Assembly (NCBI RefSeq): GCF_900101845.1 | Contig: NZ_FNAM01000013.1 | Location: 62,001 to 126,000 of the forward strand | DNA: 64,000 bases | Reading direction: 5' to 3' | Origin: Sporomusa acidovorans | GTDB lineage: Bacteria; Bacillota; Negativicutes; Sporomusales; Sporomusaceae | Shown: positions 50,504 through 59,685 of the stretch, piece after piece | How the letters are laid out: each line of letters opens with the position of its first letter | Position numbering within the stretch: the stretch's first letter is position 1 | The notes under the pieces: generated by a model | Databases searched by the model: none | What the model was told of the DNA's origin: nothing | The model's input: the letters and a program-made list of their open reading frames with translations, nothing else | Position numbers and translations under genes: made by a program

Positions 50504-52021
50504 TTAAACAGTTGTTGCCAGCCGCCAAATGGAAAAATCATTTTGTCTGTTCATCTCAGCCTTAGTAAGTTTCCCATTGCTTACCGCCACAATAAAGTCC
50601 AAGATCTCCTCTCCCACTTCTTGAATGTGCTTGGTACCTTCTATCACGGTGCCAGCATTTAAATCTATGGAATCATTCATACTCTGAAATACCGCCGAGT
50701 TTGACGCCAGCTTTATCGTCGGCGTAACAGCGCTTCCGGTCGGGGTTCCACGACCGGTGGTAAACACGCAAATATTACATCCGCCGGCAACCATGCCGCT
50801 TAGCTGTTCGATGTCATTGCCCGGTGTGTTCATAAAAGTCAGCCCCTTACCGGTTATCCTTTTAGCGTACTCTTTCACTGCCACAACAGGCTGGTTGCCT
50901 GCTTTGTAAATACAACCCAACGATTTTTCCTCAATACTACTCAAGCCACCTTCAATATTTCCCGGGCTGGGATTGGCACCGCGTATATCGGCATGCGATT
51001 TTATTACGGTATCTTCATAGCCCTTAATCGTGCTGAGAATTGCATCTTTCACGCTGGCATTTATCGCTCTGCTGGCCAGAATATGTTCAGCACCGATAAG
51101 TTCTGTTGTTTCAGCCAGTATTACGCTGCCACCATGCTGGATAATCATATCGGCAGCTGCGCCAAGGCTTGGGTTTGCGCTAAGGCCTGAAAAACTATCG
51201 CTCCCGCCGCACTCGGTGCCAAGCACTATATCGGCCAAGGATCCTTCGCTTTTCTGCACTTTCAGCGCCGCCGCGAGCATTTTTTTAACTATTTGTACTC
51301 CTTTTTCAATACTCCGCACGGTTCCGCCGGCTTCCTGAATAGTAAAGTACTCCACAGCCTTATACGGCGCTCTTTCCCTGATTTCTTCCGCAACAGCCCT
51401 TGCCTGTACACCTTCACAGCCAAGACCTACCACCAAAACACCGTATACATTCGGGTTGGCGCCGGTTCCAACGATGACATCCTGCGTTTGTCTTACATCG
51501 TAGCTTAGCTCGCTGCAGCCGTGCTGATGGATAACGTAAACGACATTCGTTTCATCATTTTTTGCTTCGTCACTGTACGTTACGGCATTGGCAATACTTT
51601 CCGCTACTTTATTGGCACAATGCACGCTAGGAATCACCAGAATGTGATTTCTAAAGCCAAAGCCGCCGTCACTTCGTCTGTACCCCATAAGCTTGTATGT
51701 TTTGTCACTTTGAGCAACAGTGGTTTTACAATAAACATCCTGTCTAATGTCTCTTACACCACTGTCCGTATCACCTCTGCCGCGTTCGCCTTCCATATTA
51801 TGTACATGCACCCATTCCCCGGCTTTTATATCACAGCTTGCAAGACCGATGTGCGAAGCATATTTAATAACAGGCTCGCCTTTTTTAATGTCCGCAGTTG
51901 CAAATTTATGGCCTTGGCGTATGTCCTGAAGAACGGCTACGCCAAGCGCAATATCGCCTTTTTTAAGAAGTTCTAAAGCGGTTGCAACATTATCAAGTTC
52001 GCTTACGTGAATGGCATTCAT
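50504..52021 (-). CDS. UxaA/GarD-family dehydratase, probably L-fuconate dehydratase
   Basis: The 505-residue protein has an N-terminal SAF domain (about 1-95) and a large UxaA catalytic domain with CGGSDSFSGLSANPSLGAA and FTTGRGTPTGS; conserved Cys and His residues fit iron binding as in altronate dehydratase. The start is ATG 52021, with AAGGAGG 11 bases upstream; the longer frame covers operator DNA. In Campylobacter jejuni the same activity is split over Cj0482/Cj0483. It would dehydrate L-fuconate to 2-keto-3-deoxy-L-fuconate. First gene of the fucose operon. Confidence 0.85.
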   Translation of the reverse strand: MNAIHVSELDNVATALELLKKGDIALGVAVLQDIRQGHKFATADIKKGEPVIKYASHIGLASCDIKAGEWVHVHNMEGERGRGDTDSGVRDIRQDVYCKTTVAQSDKTYKLMGYRRSDGGFGFRNHILVIPSVHCANKVAESIANAVTYSDEAKNDETNVVYVIHQHGCSELSYDVRQTQDVIVGTGANPNVYGVLVVGLGCEGVQARAVAEEIRERAPYKAVEYFTIQEAGGTVRSIEKGVQIVKKMLAAALKVQKSEGSLADIVLGTECGGSDSFSGLSANPSLGAAADMIIQHGGSVILAETTELIGAEHILASRAINASVKDAILSTIKGYEDTVIKSHADIRGANPSPGNIEGGLSSIEEKSLGCIYKAGNQPVVAVKEYAKRITGKGLTFMNTPGNDIEQLSGMVAGGCNICVFTTGRGTPTGSAVTPTIKLASNSAVFQSMNDSIDLNAGTVIEGTKHIQEVGEEILDFIVAVSNGKLTKAEMNRQNDFSIWRLATTV

Positions 52022-52055
52022 TTGATCAAGTCCTCCTTCTTTTAAATTTTTGTTC

Positions 52056-52101
52056 GTATATACTATCACTGTTTGTATATACTTACTACACCTGAAGTGT
52101 A
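52056..52101 (-). promoter_or_regulatory. Probable IclR operators upstream of the fucose operon
   Basis: Two copies of the palindrome GTATATAC (52056-52063 and 52075-52082) 19 bases apart, and next to them CTACAC/GTGTAG. They lie between the regulator terminator and the first enzyme gene, the place expected for binding by the IclR protein at 52234. Confidence 0.5.
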
Positions 52102-52166
52102 GCAAATTTATTCCATATTGTCAAGAATTTAATGAAAAATTAAATAATAAGGAAATAAAGAAAAAG

Positions 52167-52216
52167 TGCACCTCCAAATGCTAGAATTATTGTCTAACAC
52201 TTGGAGGTGCACTTCA
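52167..52216. terminator. Bidirectional terminator after the iclR gene
   Basis: AAGTGCACCTCCAA pairs with TTGGAGGTGCACTT, with further pairing inside. It separates the regulator from the fucose operon. Confidence 0.85.
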
Positions 52217-52233
52217 AACGTCGTTTTTTATTT

Positions 52234-53013
52234 TCAGTCAGAAAACAGCTTTACTTCCATTGGTAGCAGCGCAATTTCTTTTGCAATCAATTCGGCATGC
52301 AGTTTCAAAACAGCCAAAATTTGCTCAGTCTTTTTCGGCGTAGACCGAAATATGGGAAGACTAACGCTAATAGATGCCAAAACCTTGTCAGAAATTTTGA
52401 TCGGAACAGCCAGACACTCTATGTCAATATTGGTTTCACCTATTTCATGAGCATATCCATTGTTCCTTACTGCCTCAAGCTGCTGTAAAAGCATTTTTAA
52501 ATCCGGTATAGTCCTTACCGTATATTTTATAAATTCGTTTGGATAAAGTTTAACTATCTCATCATTGCTTAAACCGCTAAGAAGACATTTGCCGAGAGCG
52601 GTTGCATAGGCGGCAATCGTCTTGCCGGCAGACGATTCAATTCGTATTGCCTGATTCGGTTCTGTTTTCTCTACATAGAGTACGTCGCCTCCGTCTAATA
52701 TGCCAAGCTGGCATATTTCGTCGCAAGCAGCCACAATTTCTCTCATGTGCGGTTTAAGGATGTCCAAATAATTCAAGGAATGGACGTAAGCATATCCCAG
52801 TTTAAAGCAGTTTTTACCAATTACAATTCGTGAACCAAAATTCTGGAGAAATCCTTCATGTAAAAGTGTCATGACTATCGGGTGCAACGTGCCCTTGAAA
52901 ATGCCAGTACGTCTTGAAATTTCAGCAAGAGTAAGGCCATCGACACTGTTATATATAGCTTCTAAAATGTGCAAAACTCTAAGAGTTGGATTATGTAATT
53001 TAATTTTATCCAT
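52234..53013 (-). CDS. IclR-family regulator of the fucose operon
   Basis: The 259-residue protein has an N-terminal winged helix (GLTLAEISRRTGIFKGTLHP) and an IclR effector domain (AYATALGKCLLSG, GYAHEIGETNIDIECLAVPI). It is upstream of and codirectional with the operon it probably controls, corresponding to Cj0480c in the Campylobacter fucose locus. The effector may be fucose or a pathway acid. Confidence 0.88.
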   Translation of the reverse strand: MDKIKLHNPTLRVLHILEAIYNSVDGLTLAEISRRTGIFKGTLHPIVMTLLHEGFLQNFGSRIVIGKNCFKLGYAYVHSLNYLDILKPHMREIVAACDEICQLGILDGGDVLYVEKTEPNQAIRIESSAGKTIAAYATALGKCLLSGLSNDEIVKLYPNEFIKYTVRTIPDLKMLLQQLEAVRNNGYAHEIGETNIDIECLAVPIKISDKVLASISVSLPIFRSTPKKTEQILAVLKLHAELIAKEIALLPMEVKLFSD

Positions 53014-53221
53014 ATATGCATTATAGCTAATTAATTATTTATTGTAAAGTTTGGGGTACTGTCAGTAATTTTTTCACACATTTGTAATGAGAAAGCCAAA
53101 AGGCATGTCGTGGGGTGTCTCGGGGACGCTTTCGTCTCTGCTGCCTTATGCTCGCCAGGGATATACTGATTTTACTTGCATTTCCGGTATAAAGAGCTAT
53201 AATTAGAAATAGGTGGAAATT

Positions 53222-53316
53222 AAAAGTCGCCGTGTCCTGAAAGTGTTACCAGCACTTTCAGGCACGAGCAGGTGGTTAGGCACCTACACGCAACAGTTAA
53301 CTGTCCACGACGACAC
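53222..53316 (-). ncRNA. Candidate structured small RNA with its own promoter
   Basis: On the minus strand TTGTAT (53349-53344), exactly 17 bases, TATAAT (53326-53321), predicts a start near 53315. The following about 95 bases close on themselves: GTCGTCGTG (53314-53306) pairs with CACGGCGAC (53234-53226; one G-U). Inside are a palindromic ACAGTTAACTGT arm, an AGGTG/CACCT hairpin and a perfect ten-base CCTGAAAGTG hairpin. UUUU follows the closing stem. No reading frame of note covers it. I cannot assign it to a known RNA family. Confidence 0.55.
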
Positions 53317-53491
53317 TATTATTATACCGTGTTGCCGCTTGGGATACAAGCATCGGCCAGCCGGTTAAAAGAGTGTTTGTCCGGGGGCGGAGCTGTGCGG
53401 CTGCGCGCAATATCTGCATAAGGTAACAGGCGGTCAACGGATTTTTGATCAAGAGCGCCTGCTTACAGATAGCAGCAAGCGATAGAGCAAG

Positions 53492-53530
53492 CGCATGTGT
53501 AGGTTGAAAGACCTGCCATGCGCTTTTAAT
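53492..53530 (+). terminator. Hairpin before the sigma-54 regulator
   Basis: AAGCGCATG pairs with CATGCGCTT around an inner AGGT/ACCT stem, followed by TTAATTT. It may end a plus-strand leader transcript 100 bases upstream of the regulator gene. Confidence 0.6.
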
Positions 53531-53625
53531 TTCCTCCCAAACCGGGTTGGACTGCAGGTTCCTCCAACATGGGACTCCAACAGGGGAACCTGCGGTTACA
53601 GCCTGAATCGAGGGAGGGACTTTCT

Positions 53626-55197
53626 ATGCGTTTGCGGCTGCCCTGTGTGAATCGGGTAGGTCTTATTCATGATATTACCCAGTGTTTGGCCAAACGGCAG
53701 ATCAATATTGTTTCGCTGGAAGTCGAACAGGGTAATGTATTTCTCGAGTGTCCCTGGCTGGAACCGGAGAGAGAAAAAGCTTTCATTCAGGCCCTGCGGA
53801 AAATTGGCGGCGTGTACCGGGTGGAAACCATCGCGTTGATGCCGTCTAAGGAACGGGCCGAGCAGTTGAATGCCATCCTGGGGTCGGTACAGGATGGCAT
53901 TCTGACCGTCAATCAGGATTCCATCCTGACGCAGTGCAATATGGCGGCTGTCCGGATCTTACGGTTATCCCTGGCTGCCAGCATGGGACAACCCATCGAC
54001 GACAGTTTGGCCGGTAATTTGTTCGTCCTGGAAACCCTGCGTACCGGAAAATCCTTTCGTAATCGTGAAGTTTTTGTCGACAGTAAGGGCGGTTACTGCA
54101 TCGTCAGTACCCTGCCGCTGCGCAACAGGCAGGAAGAAGTGGTCGGCGCGGTGGCGGTTGTCCGGGATATTCGCGAAGTACGGGAGTTAGTCCACAAAAT
54201 CACAGCTTCCAGGCCGGTGACTTTTGCCGATATCCCTTTTACCAGTACGGCAATGGCCAGGGTAATGGAGCAGGCCCGCCTGTATGCCCGCAGTGATTCT
54301 ACCGTGCTGCTATGCGGTGAGACCGGCACAGGCAAAGAACTGTTTGCCCGGGCGCTCCACAGTGGATCGTCCCGGGCTCAAGCGGCTTTTATACCGGTCA
54401 ATTGCGCGGCCATTCCCGAAACCTTGCTGGAAAGCGAGCTGTTTGGTTATGAAGAGGGAGCGTTTACCGGTGCGGTGAAAGGCGGCAAACCCGGCTTGTT
54501 TGAATTAGCCAACGAGGGCACGCTGTTTTTGGATGAAATCGGGGAAATGTCGGTTCATTTACAGGCCAAACTGCTGCGTACCCTGCAGGACCGGCGGGTG
54601 CGCCGTGTGGGCAGCAGCCGTGAGATCGCAATAAATGTGCGGATAATTTCGGCAACCAACCGCGATCTCGAAAAACAAGTGGCCGGCGGTTTGTTCCGGG
54701 AAGATTTATATTATCGTTTGAACGTGATTCCCTTGTTTTTACCGCCGCTGCGGGAGCGGCAGGAAGATATTCGGTTATTGGCCGAATATTTTTTAAAACG
54801 CTTTGCCGGCAAGCTGCAGCGTCCGGTGCAGGGCTTTACCCCGGCGGCGCTGGAACGTCTGCAGTATTACGACTGGCCGGGCAATGTGCGGGAATTGGAA
54901 AATGTGGTGGAACGGGCCGTCAACCTGGTGGGAGGAACGGCAGTAGAAGAACGGCACATTTTATTGGGACGCCGTCCTCCGTCGCGCCAAATTCAAGTAC
55001 CGGACGTCCGTTTTGAAACCTATCAGACCCTGCACGAGCGATTAGCCCAAGTGGAAAAAATCATTCTGCGGGAAACGGTTAAGCGGTTTGGTTCAGCGCG
55101 GCGGGTAGGCTCAGTATTAGGATTGTCGCATACGGCGGTGTTAAAAAAACTCAGAAAGTATAACTTGAATCAGCCGCATCAAGCGAATGATGGCTGA
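53626..55197 (+). CDS. Sigma-54-dependent regulator with ACT and PAS domains (TyrR-like)
   Basis: The start is ATG 53626 after GAGGGAGGG; a longer frame begins in the leader. The 523-residue protein has an ACT domain (1-75; RLPCVNRVGLIHDITQCLAK), a PAS domain (about 80-190), an AAA+ domain with GETGTGKE, the sigma-54 contact loop GAFTGA and Walker B LFLDEIGEM, and a C-terminal Fis-type helix-turn-helix (VGSVLGLSHTAVLKKLRKY). ACT domains bind amino acids. Its probable target is the amino-acid permease directly downstream, which is now a fragment. No convincing -24/-12 promoter was seen. Confidence 0.9.
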   Translation: MRLRLPCVNRVGLIHDITQCLAKRQINIVSLEVEQGNVFLECPWLEPEREKAFIQALRKIGGVYRVETIALMPSKERAEQLNAILGSVQDGILTVNQDSILTQCNMAAVRILRLSLAASMGQPIDDSLAGNLFVLETLRTGKSFRNREVFVDSKGGYCIVSTLPLRNRQEEVVGAVAVVRDIREVRELVHKITASRPVTFADIPFTSTAMARVMEQARLYARSDSTVLLCGETGTGKELFARALHSGSSRAQAAFIPVNCAAIPETLLESELFGYEEGAFTGAVKGGKPGLFELANEGTLFLDEIGEMSVHLQAKLLRTLQDRRVRRVGSSREIAINVRIISATNRDLEKQVAGGLFREDLYYRLNVIPLFLPPLRERQEDIRLLAEYFLKRFAGKLQRPVQGFTPAALERLQYYDWPGNVRELENVVERAVNLVGGTAVEERHILLGRRPPSRQIQVPDVRFETYQTLHERLAQVEKIILRETVKRFGSARRVGSVLGLSHTAVLKKLRKYNLNQPHQANDG

Positions 55198-55264
55198 GAA
55201 CAGGCAGGCAACTTTTTGGCGCTTAGGCAACCTTTTTGGCAACCTGCTTTTCCATTATCGCTGA

Positions 55265-55897
55265 TTTTTCCTGACAAACAGCCTCTTTTCCTTTCTGCCT
55301 TTTGGCTATTCCGGAGTTTCGGCCGGGGCCGCGGTTATCTTCTTTGCTTATTTAGGCGTTGACTCTATTGCAACTTCAGCGGAAGAGACCCGGAATCCCA
55401 GTAAGGATATGCCGATTGGCATCATCGGTTCCTTAGCGATTTGTACAGTATTATATGTTTTGGTAGCTGCTGTTTTAACCGGCGTCGTGCCTTATGATCA
55501 ATTAAATAATGCTGAACCCGTAGCCTATGCGTTGCGTACTCTCGGCTATCAATTTGGTTCGGCGCTGGTAGGCACAGGCGCTATTTGCGGTTTGTCAACT
55601 GTTCTCTTGGTTATGATGTATGCACAAAACCGGGCGTTTTTTGCGATGTCGCGTGATGGATTGATTCCAGCCGCAGTTTGCAAGATTCATCCCCAATACG
55701 GAACTCCTCATATTATTACCATCCTTGTTGGTATGGCTGACCTTTGCTTTTTCTGTCCTATTCCCATGGTCGATTATAGCTTTAATCTCATACACGTGCT
55801 ACAGCAGGAGCAGGCGGTATTCAATGTCGAGTTATTCATCAATTCTTCCGGAATATCGGAACGCAAAATCTCTGTAAATCCAAACCTTGCTAAATAG
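55265..55897 (+). pseudogene. Amino-acid permease (APC family) fragment
   Basis: The open frame reads the middle of a cationic amino-acid transporter (GAAVIFFAYLGVDSIATSAEE, GIIGSLAICTVLYVLVAAV, MMYAQNRAFFAMSRDGLIP) up to about 55740. The first half is missing: a stop precedes at 55262 only 67 bases after the regulator. The last about 50 codons are antisense to the ArsM gene. Deletions on both sides have destroyed it. Confidence 0.8.
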
Positions 55898-57048
55898 TTA
55901 GCTGCAGTCTCTGTCAATAAATATAACTCGCTTATCCCGTTCGACTTAGCCTGCTTAATAGCATGGGTTAGGAGTTTCTTCGCGAGTCCTTGCTTTTTCC
56001 ATTTAGGACTAACTGCCAGCGAGCGTAATAATCCATACGAGTCGGAGCGCTCCATACCGATTACGGCGACAATTTCTTTGTCTTTAGTCTCGGCTACCAG
56101 GAAGTAAGCAAGGTTAACCTCAACCCCGTCTGTCGGAAGCTTTGCATCTGCAAGTAGCTGCTCTAATCTTTGCAAATCCGTTGCGGTCGCTTGCCTTATA
56201 ACAAAGTCTCCCTCCTTTAGCGCAGTTGCCTTAGGCTTACGGGCTCTAATAAAGGAACTTACTATCGCACCATCTAGGTCTACCAGCTCCGTTTTAGACA
56301 ACTTTGCAAACAGTTCGGAATCTGAGTCAGTAAAGTCATAGACCCTAGTTACCTCAAGATCGATATTTTCAAATCCAGCTGCCAATAGTTTTCCTTTGTA
56401 TTCCTCATCGCTAAGAGCACCGGCTATGCAACCGGCCCATGCAGTAAGATCCTGCTGCAATTTTTGAGGTATCGATTTTTTTAAAACAATATCAGATACC
56501 GCAAACCGGCCACCTGGCTTTAAGACGCGGAAACATTCTGTTAAGACCTTATCTTTATCAAAAGATAGATTAATGACGCAGTTGGATATGATAACATCAA
56601 CCGTGTTATCGGGGAGTGGAATGTCTTCAATGTGGCCCTTTAAGAAATCTGCATTGGTTATCCCGGATTTTTGCTGGTTTGCTCTTGCTTCTGCCAGCAT
56701 CTCGTCAGTCATGTCCAGGCCATATGCTTTACCGGTAGGTCCTACCCTTTTAGCAGAAAGCAAAACATCGAGCCCAGCGCCGCTGCCTAGGTCTAATACA
56801 ATCTCTCCCGGATGAAGCTCAGCCAGTGCCGTTGGATTACCACAACCGAACGAAGTGGCAATCATATCGAAAGGCAGTCCCTCAACATCTGTCTCTGAAT
56901 ACAAATTCCCGGTTATGCTTTGCGTCGCTTTGTTAAGGCTGGTATCGCAGCAGGAGCCAACCGAACCTGCCCCTCCGCAACATCCTTTCTTTCCGGTAAT
57001 AGCCTTGGCGTATTTCTTCTTGACAACCTCTCTAATGCTATTACTCAC
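55774..57048 (-). CDS. arsM: Arsenite methyltransferase ArsM fused to ArsN2-like acetyltransferase
   Basis: The start is GTG 57048, six bases after GGAGGGG and overlapping the marR stop. The 424-residue protein has a Cys-rich N-terminus ([16 protein letters not shown]), a methyltransferase domain ([20 protein letters not shown], with As-binding Cys in [15 protein letters not shown] and [10 protein letters not shown]) and, from about residue 285, a GNAT domain ([20 protein letters not shown]) of the ArsN2 type. It ends with CSCCSTC. ArsM methylates As(III); ArsN acetyltransferases modify organoarsenicals such as arsinothricin (family knowledge). Controlled with marR. No TTGCAA dyad was found here, so it is outside the 3-29 kb regulon. 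Confidence 0.88.
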   Translation of the reverse strand: MSNSIREVVKKKYAKAITGKKGCCGGAGSVGSCCDTSLNKATQSITGNLYSETDVEGLPFDMIATSFGCGNPTALAELHPGEIVLDLGSGAGLDVLLSAKRVGPTGKAYGLDMTDEMLAEARANQQKSGITNADFLKGHIEDIPLPDNTVDVIISNCVINLSFDKDKVLTECFRVLKPGGRFAVSDIVLKKSIPQKLQQDLTAWAGCIAGALSDEEYKGKLLAAGFENIDLEVTRVYDFTDSDSELFAKLSKTELVDLDGAIVSSFIRARKPKATALKEGDFVIRQATATDLQRLEQLLADAKLPTDGVEVNLAYFLVAETKDKEIVAVIGMERSDSYGLLRSLAVSPKWKKQGLAKKLLTHAIKQAKSNGISELYLLTETAANYLARFGFTEILRSDIPEELMNNSTLNTACSCCSTCMRLKL

Positions 57049-57544
57049 AATTAGCCCCTCCCTTATCTTGTGTAGTACCGGAACAAACTTGCCGTACAGC
57101 AAAACCCATTTCTGTATTTTTTACTGCGGTGAGGAGATACGGTAAGATCTCTATCACGGCTTCGCACTTTTCCTTGGGAATTGAACGCAAAACCCGCTCA
57201 AAATATTCCTCCATCCCGCTATTAATTGCCTTAACCATCTCCGTTCCTTCTGCTGTTAACGTAATTTTTGTGTAACGCCTATCCTCATTATCGGATTGCC
57301 TTTCTACCAGCCCTGTTTTAACCAAGTTGTCGACGGTACGACTCATGGTACTCTTGTCAAGAGTAAGGGCCTCAGACAATTCATTTAACGACAAACCATT
57401 AGTTCTGCCAATCTCCACTAAAGTGTGGCATTGAGCAACCGTAATCCCACAACATGCGGCGTCCGCCTTCTGCAGCAAACCTAGTTTTTTCACACATGTC
57501 TTAATAATTTCCCTAAAAATTTCGGCGCTATTTGCATCTGCCAA
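57041..57544 (-). CDS. MarR-family regulator, Cys-containing
   Basis: The 167-residue protein has a MarR winged helix ([33 protein letters not shown]). Cysteines occur in CVKKLG, the pair [13 protein letters not shown] near residue 31-39 and near the C-terminus (QVCSGTT, GGANCE). It overlaps the arsM-arsN2 start by eight bases, so they are coupled. The Cys set could bind As(III) and relieve repression (inference). Confidence 0.85.
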   Translation of the reverse strand: MADANSAEIFREIIKTCVKKLGLLQKADAACCGITVAQCHTLVEIGRTNGLSLNELSEALTLDKSTMSRTVDNLVKTGLVERQSDNEDRRYTKITLTAEGTEMVKAINSGMEEYFERVLRSIPKEKCEAVIEILPYLLTAVKNTEMGFAVRQVCSGTTQDKGGANCE

Positions 57545-58042
57545 TTCAATTCCCTCGCTTTCTTTTATTTCGACCGGCTTTAATTTATTGTAAAAAAGAA
57601 TTCACGCACTTTGCTTGCTTTCATCGCTGCAATCCATATACTTTCTCCTCATAGCTATTTTTAAAAGGAATTTACATCCCTTATAATTCTATTTTAATTG
57701 TAACACGAAACAGTTTTATTTTGCAACTATATTTTAATCTAAAATAATTGCACTTTTATTTAAAATTTTTAGGATAGCAGTTGCATTTTAAGTATCTACC
57801 TCATATAATGCAAAAATATATTCCTATATGGGAATATAATAGTGAATGAATCGAAAGAACTGTCCCTACGAGTCTTTCGCAAATAAAACAGATAAAACAG
57901 GATTCCACAAAGATTATTCGTGAGCAGCTTACAACCGAACAGCAAGCCAAATTTGACGCTTGACAGCACAAAAAAAGCCCGCTTTCTAGAAGAAAATAAT
58001 ACCTGCTGCCGTATGAAGTAAAATTCGACGACGAATAAAAAA
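57545..58042. other. About 500 bases without an intact gene
   Basis: It holds the marR promoter region, a GAACTGTCCCT sequence at 57857-57867 belonging to scattered GGGACGGTTC remnants, and on the plus strand (57880-57963) the end of a frame reading IIREQLTTEQQAKFDA and stop. That end looks like the C-terminus of a Spy/CpxP-like periplasmic protein. No complete gene was found. Confidence 0.4.
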
Positions 58043-58074
58043 ATTCGAAGCCTTACTTAAAGACTTCGGATTTT
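58041..58074. terminator. Intrinsic terminator
   Basis: AAATTCGAAGCCTT pairs imperfectly with AAGACTTCGGATTT around a short loop, followed by TTTATTT on the plus strand. Confidence 0.65.
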
Positions 58075-58152
58075 TTATTTCGCGCTCAAGTTTTCGCTGA
58101 CCTTGATTATGCCATTACTATTGGCTCCCAGTAAGAGTTCCCACTGCATTCC

Positions 58153-59364
58153 CTAGAAATAGTCCGAAAAATAAGGTGTCTGTTGCTCAATCGCATCCTC
58201 CAGCATATCTACCATTTCCGGGCTGCAGGCAATGCGTCCAATCTTATGCAAATAATCCGGACGCTTGTACCCCAATAGCATGGTTGTCATGGTTTGAATA
58301 TCTATCCTTGCGCCACTGCGCTCTGCCGTGCGAAAGATTTCACCGTTTCCAGCCGGATCGATGCGCAATGTAAAGGGTCCCTGGTTCCATGAAAGCAGCG
58401 GATCATCCAGGTTAAAGGTCCATTCTCGCTCTCTTGTATCCGGCTTAAAGGGATATTGGGCAATAAACTGCTCCACATCCACTATTCGGGCCATATAATA
58501 AGGTGAGATGACTTCCTTGATATCAGCGTCCTCCAGTAAAAACGCCAGCGGCTCATCTGTATGAATATTGCCTACGACCTTGGAGATCATGGAAAAGTGG
58601 GCGCTGATAAAATTCCAAAGCCCGCTGCGAGCTTCTTCATTTACGAAGATCATATCTTTGATATGGAAAATTTCGTCCGCGATCCAGTAGAGAACATAGC
58701 CGGCCGGCTGCCCGTCGTCACTGTAATAAACAGCGGCCATCAGGTCATCCAGATCCCACCGCCAGTATTCATCCCAGGCCAGATCATCGCGCAGCATGGC
58801 CCCATGGGTTTGAAGGGCAAAACGTTTATACGCTTTTTTTACATCGTCGCTTTCGATACCAACCCTCCCTACTTCTCCGGCAACCTGTTTATTTTTCGGC
58901 AGCTGATAATCCTTCACTTCAAAAGTTATTTTGTCGGAAATAATCTCCCATCCCTTTCGGCGATAGTAAGGAATCGAGTAGGGATACAGGTAAGAAATCG
59001 ACTGCTTTTTCTCTCTCATTTTTTCCAGGGCCTGATACAGCAGTTTGTGCATTAAGCCTTGATTGGAGTATTCTGGGAAAGTACCGACACCGGTAAGCCC
59101 CCCCATGTCGTAAGTTTTATTGAATATCCGGACCTGGAACGGATAAACCGCCACTTGAGACACTAGTTTATCGCCGTCAAACCATCCCCACACATCGGCC
59201 TGTTCCAAAGTCGGTGATTTGGCGTGAACGATGTCCCGTTCTTCCCAGCCAACCTTGCGCAGATCGGCATCGGTTACTTGAAACACATATCGTAACAGTT
59301 GGTTGTACTGCTCAAGATGCTCTAAGCCGACTTTTTTCATTCTTAATTGCCTTTTTTTAACCAT
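58153..59364 (-). CDS. Eis-like GNAT N-acetyltransferase
   Basis: The start ATG 59364 follows AAAGGAG by six bases, giving 403 residues. The N-terminal GNAT domain has the acetyl-CoA loop GGLTGVGTFPEYSNQGLMHKL and a second GNAT-like part; the C-terminal sterol carrier-like domain ends with a free aromatic carboxylate (SDYF), as in Eis enzymes. Eis proteins acetylate aminoglycosides or other amines; the substrate here is unknown. It is monocistronic. Confidence 0.85.
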   Translation of the reverse strand: MVKKRQLRMKKVGLEHLEQYNQLLRYVFQVTDADLRKVGWEERDIVHAKSPTLEQADVWGWFDGDKLVSQVAVYPFQVRIFNKTYDMGGLTGVGTFPEYSNQGLMHKLLYQALEKMREKKQSISYLYPYSIPYYRRKGWEIISDKITFEVKDYQLPKNKQVAGEVGRVGIESDDVKKAYKRFALQTHGAMLRDDLAWDEYWRWDLDDLMAAVYYSDDGQPAGYVLYWIADEIFHIKDMIFVNEEARSGLWNFISAHFSMISKVVGNIHTDEPLAFLLEDADIKEVISPYYMARIVDVEQFIAQYPFKPDTREREWTFNLDDPLLSWNQGPFTLRIDPAGNGEIFRTAERSGARIDIQTMTTMLLGYKRPDYLHKIGRIACSPEMVDMLEDAIEQQTPYFSDYF

Positions 59365-59496
59365 AAAAATCTCCTTTCGTACAAACTTTAACAAATCCGC
59401 TATACTATTGTGAACGAGCGAATAAGTTGACAAAATTCGCCGCCACGACTACCGTTGCCAGAAAGATAGAACGAACACACCATAATGTTAAAAATA

Positions 59497-59536
59497 AAAA
59501 TAGCCATAACTGCCTCAATAAGTTATGACTATTTTC
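59497..59536. terminator. Terminator-like hairpin
   Basis: AAAATAGCCATAACT pairs with AGTTATGACTATTTT with one mismatch around a nine-base loop, between the Eis and MscS genes. Confidence 0.7.
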
Positions 59537-59685
59537 TATTAGAAGATGGCTAAGTCCTGCTAGGAGACAAATGGGGACGTCTCTGCGCTTCCTCGAAATC
59601 GCATCCTACGGGGGTGGCTTTTTCCATTTCTAAGGAAATTCTAAAAATAAGTATCTATAATTACTTTTTGTCATAGGAGGAAAGT

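Noticed and set aside
53222-53530. 6S RNA, tmRNA or SRP RNA in the 53-kb gap
   Set aside because: None of the conserved elements of these RNAs was found; only a generic structured RNA is supported.
55198-55264. Sigma-54 promoter for the permease fragment
   Set aside because: TGGCA words occur, but the GG to GC spacing of a -24/-12 promoter is not met.
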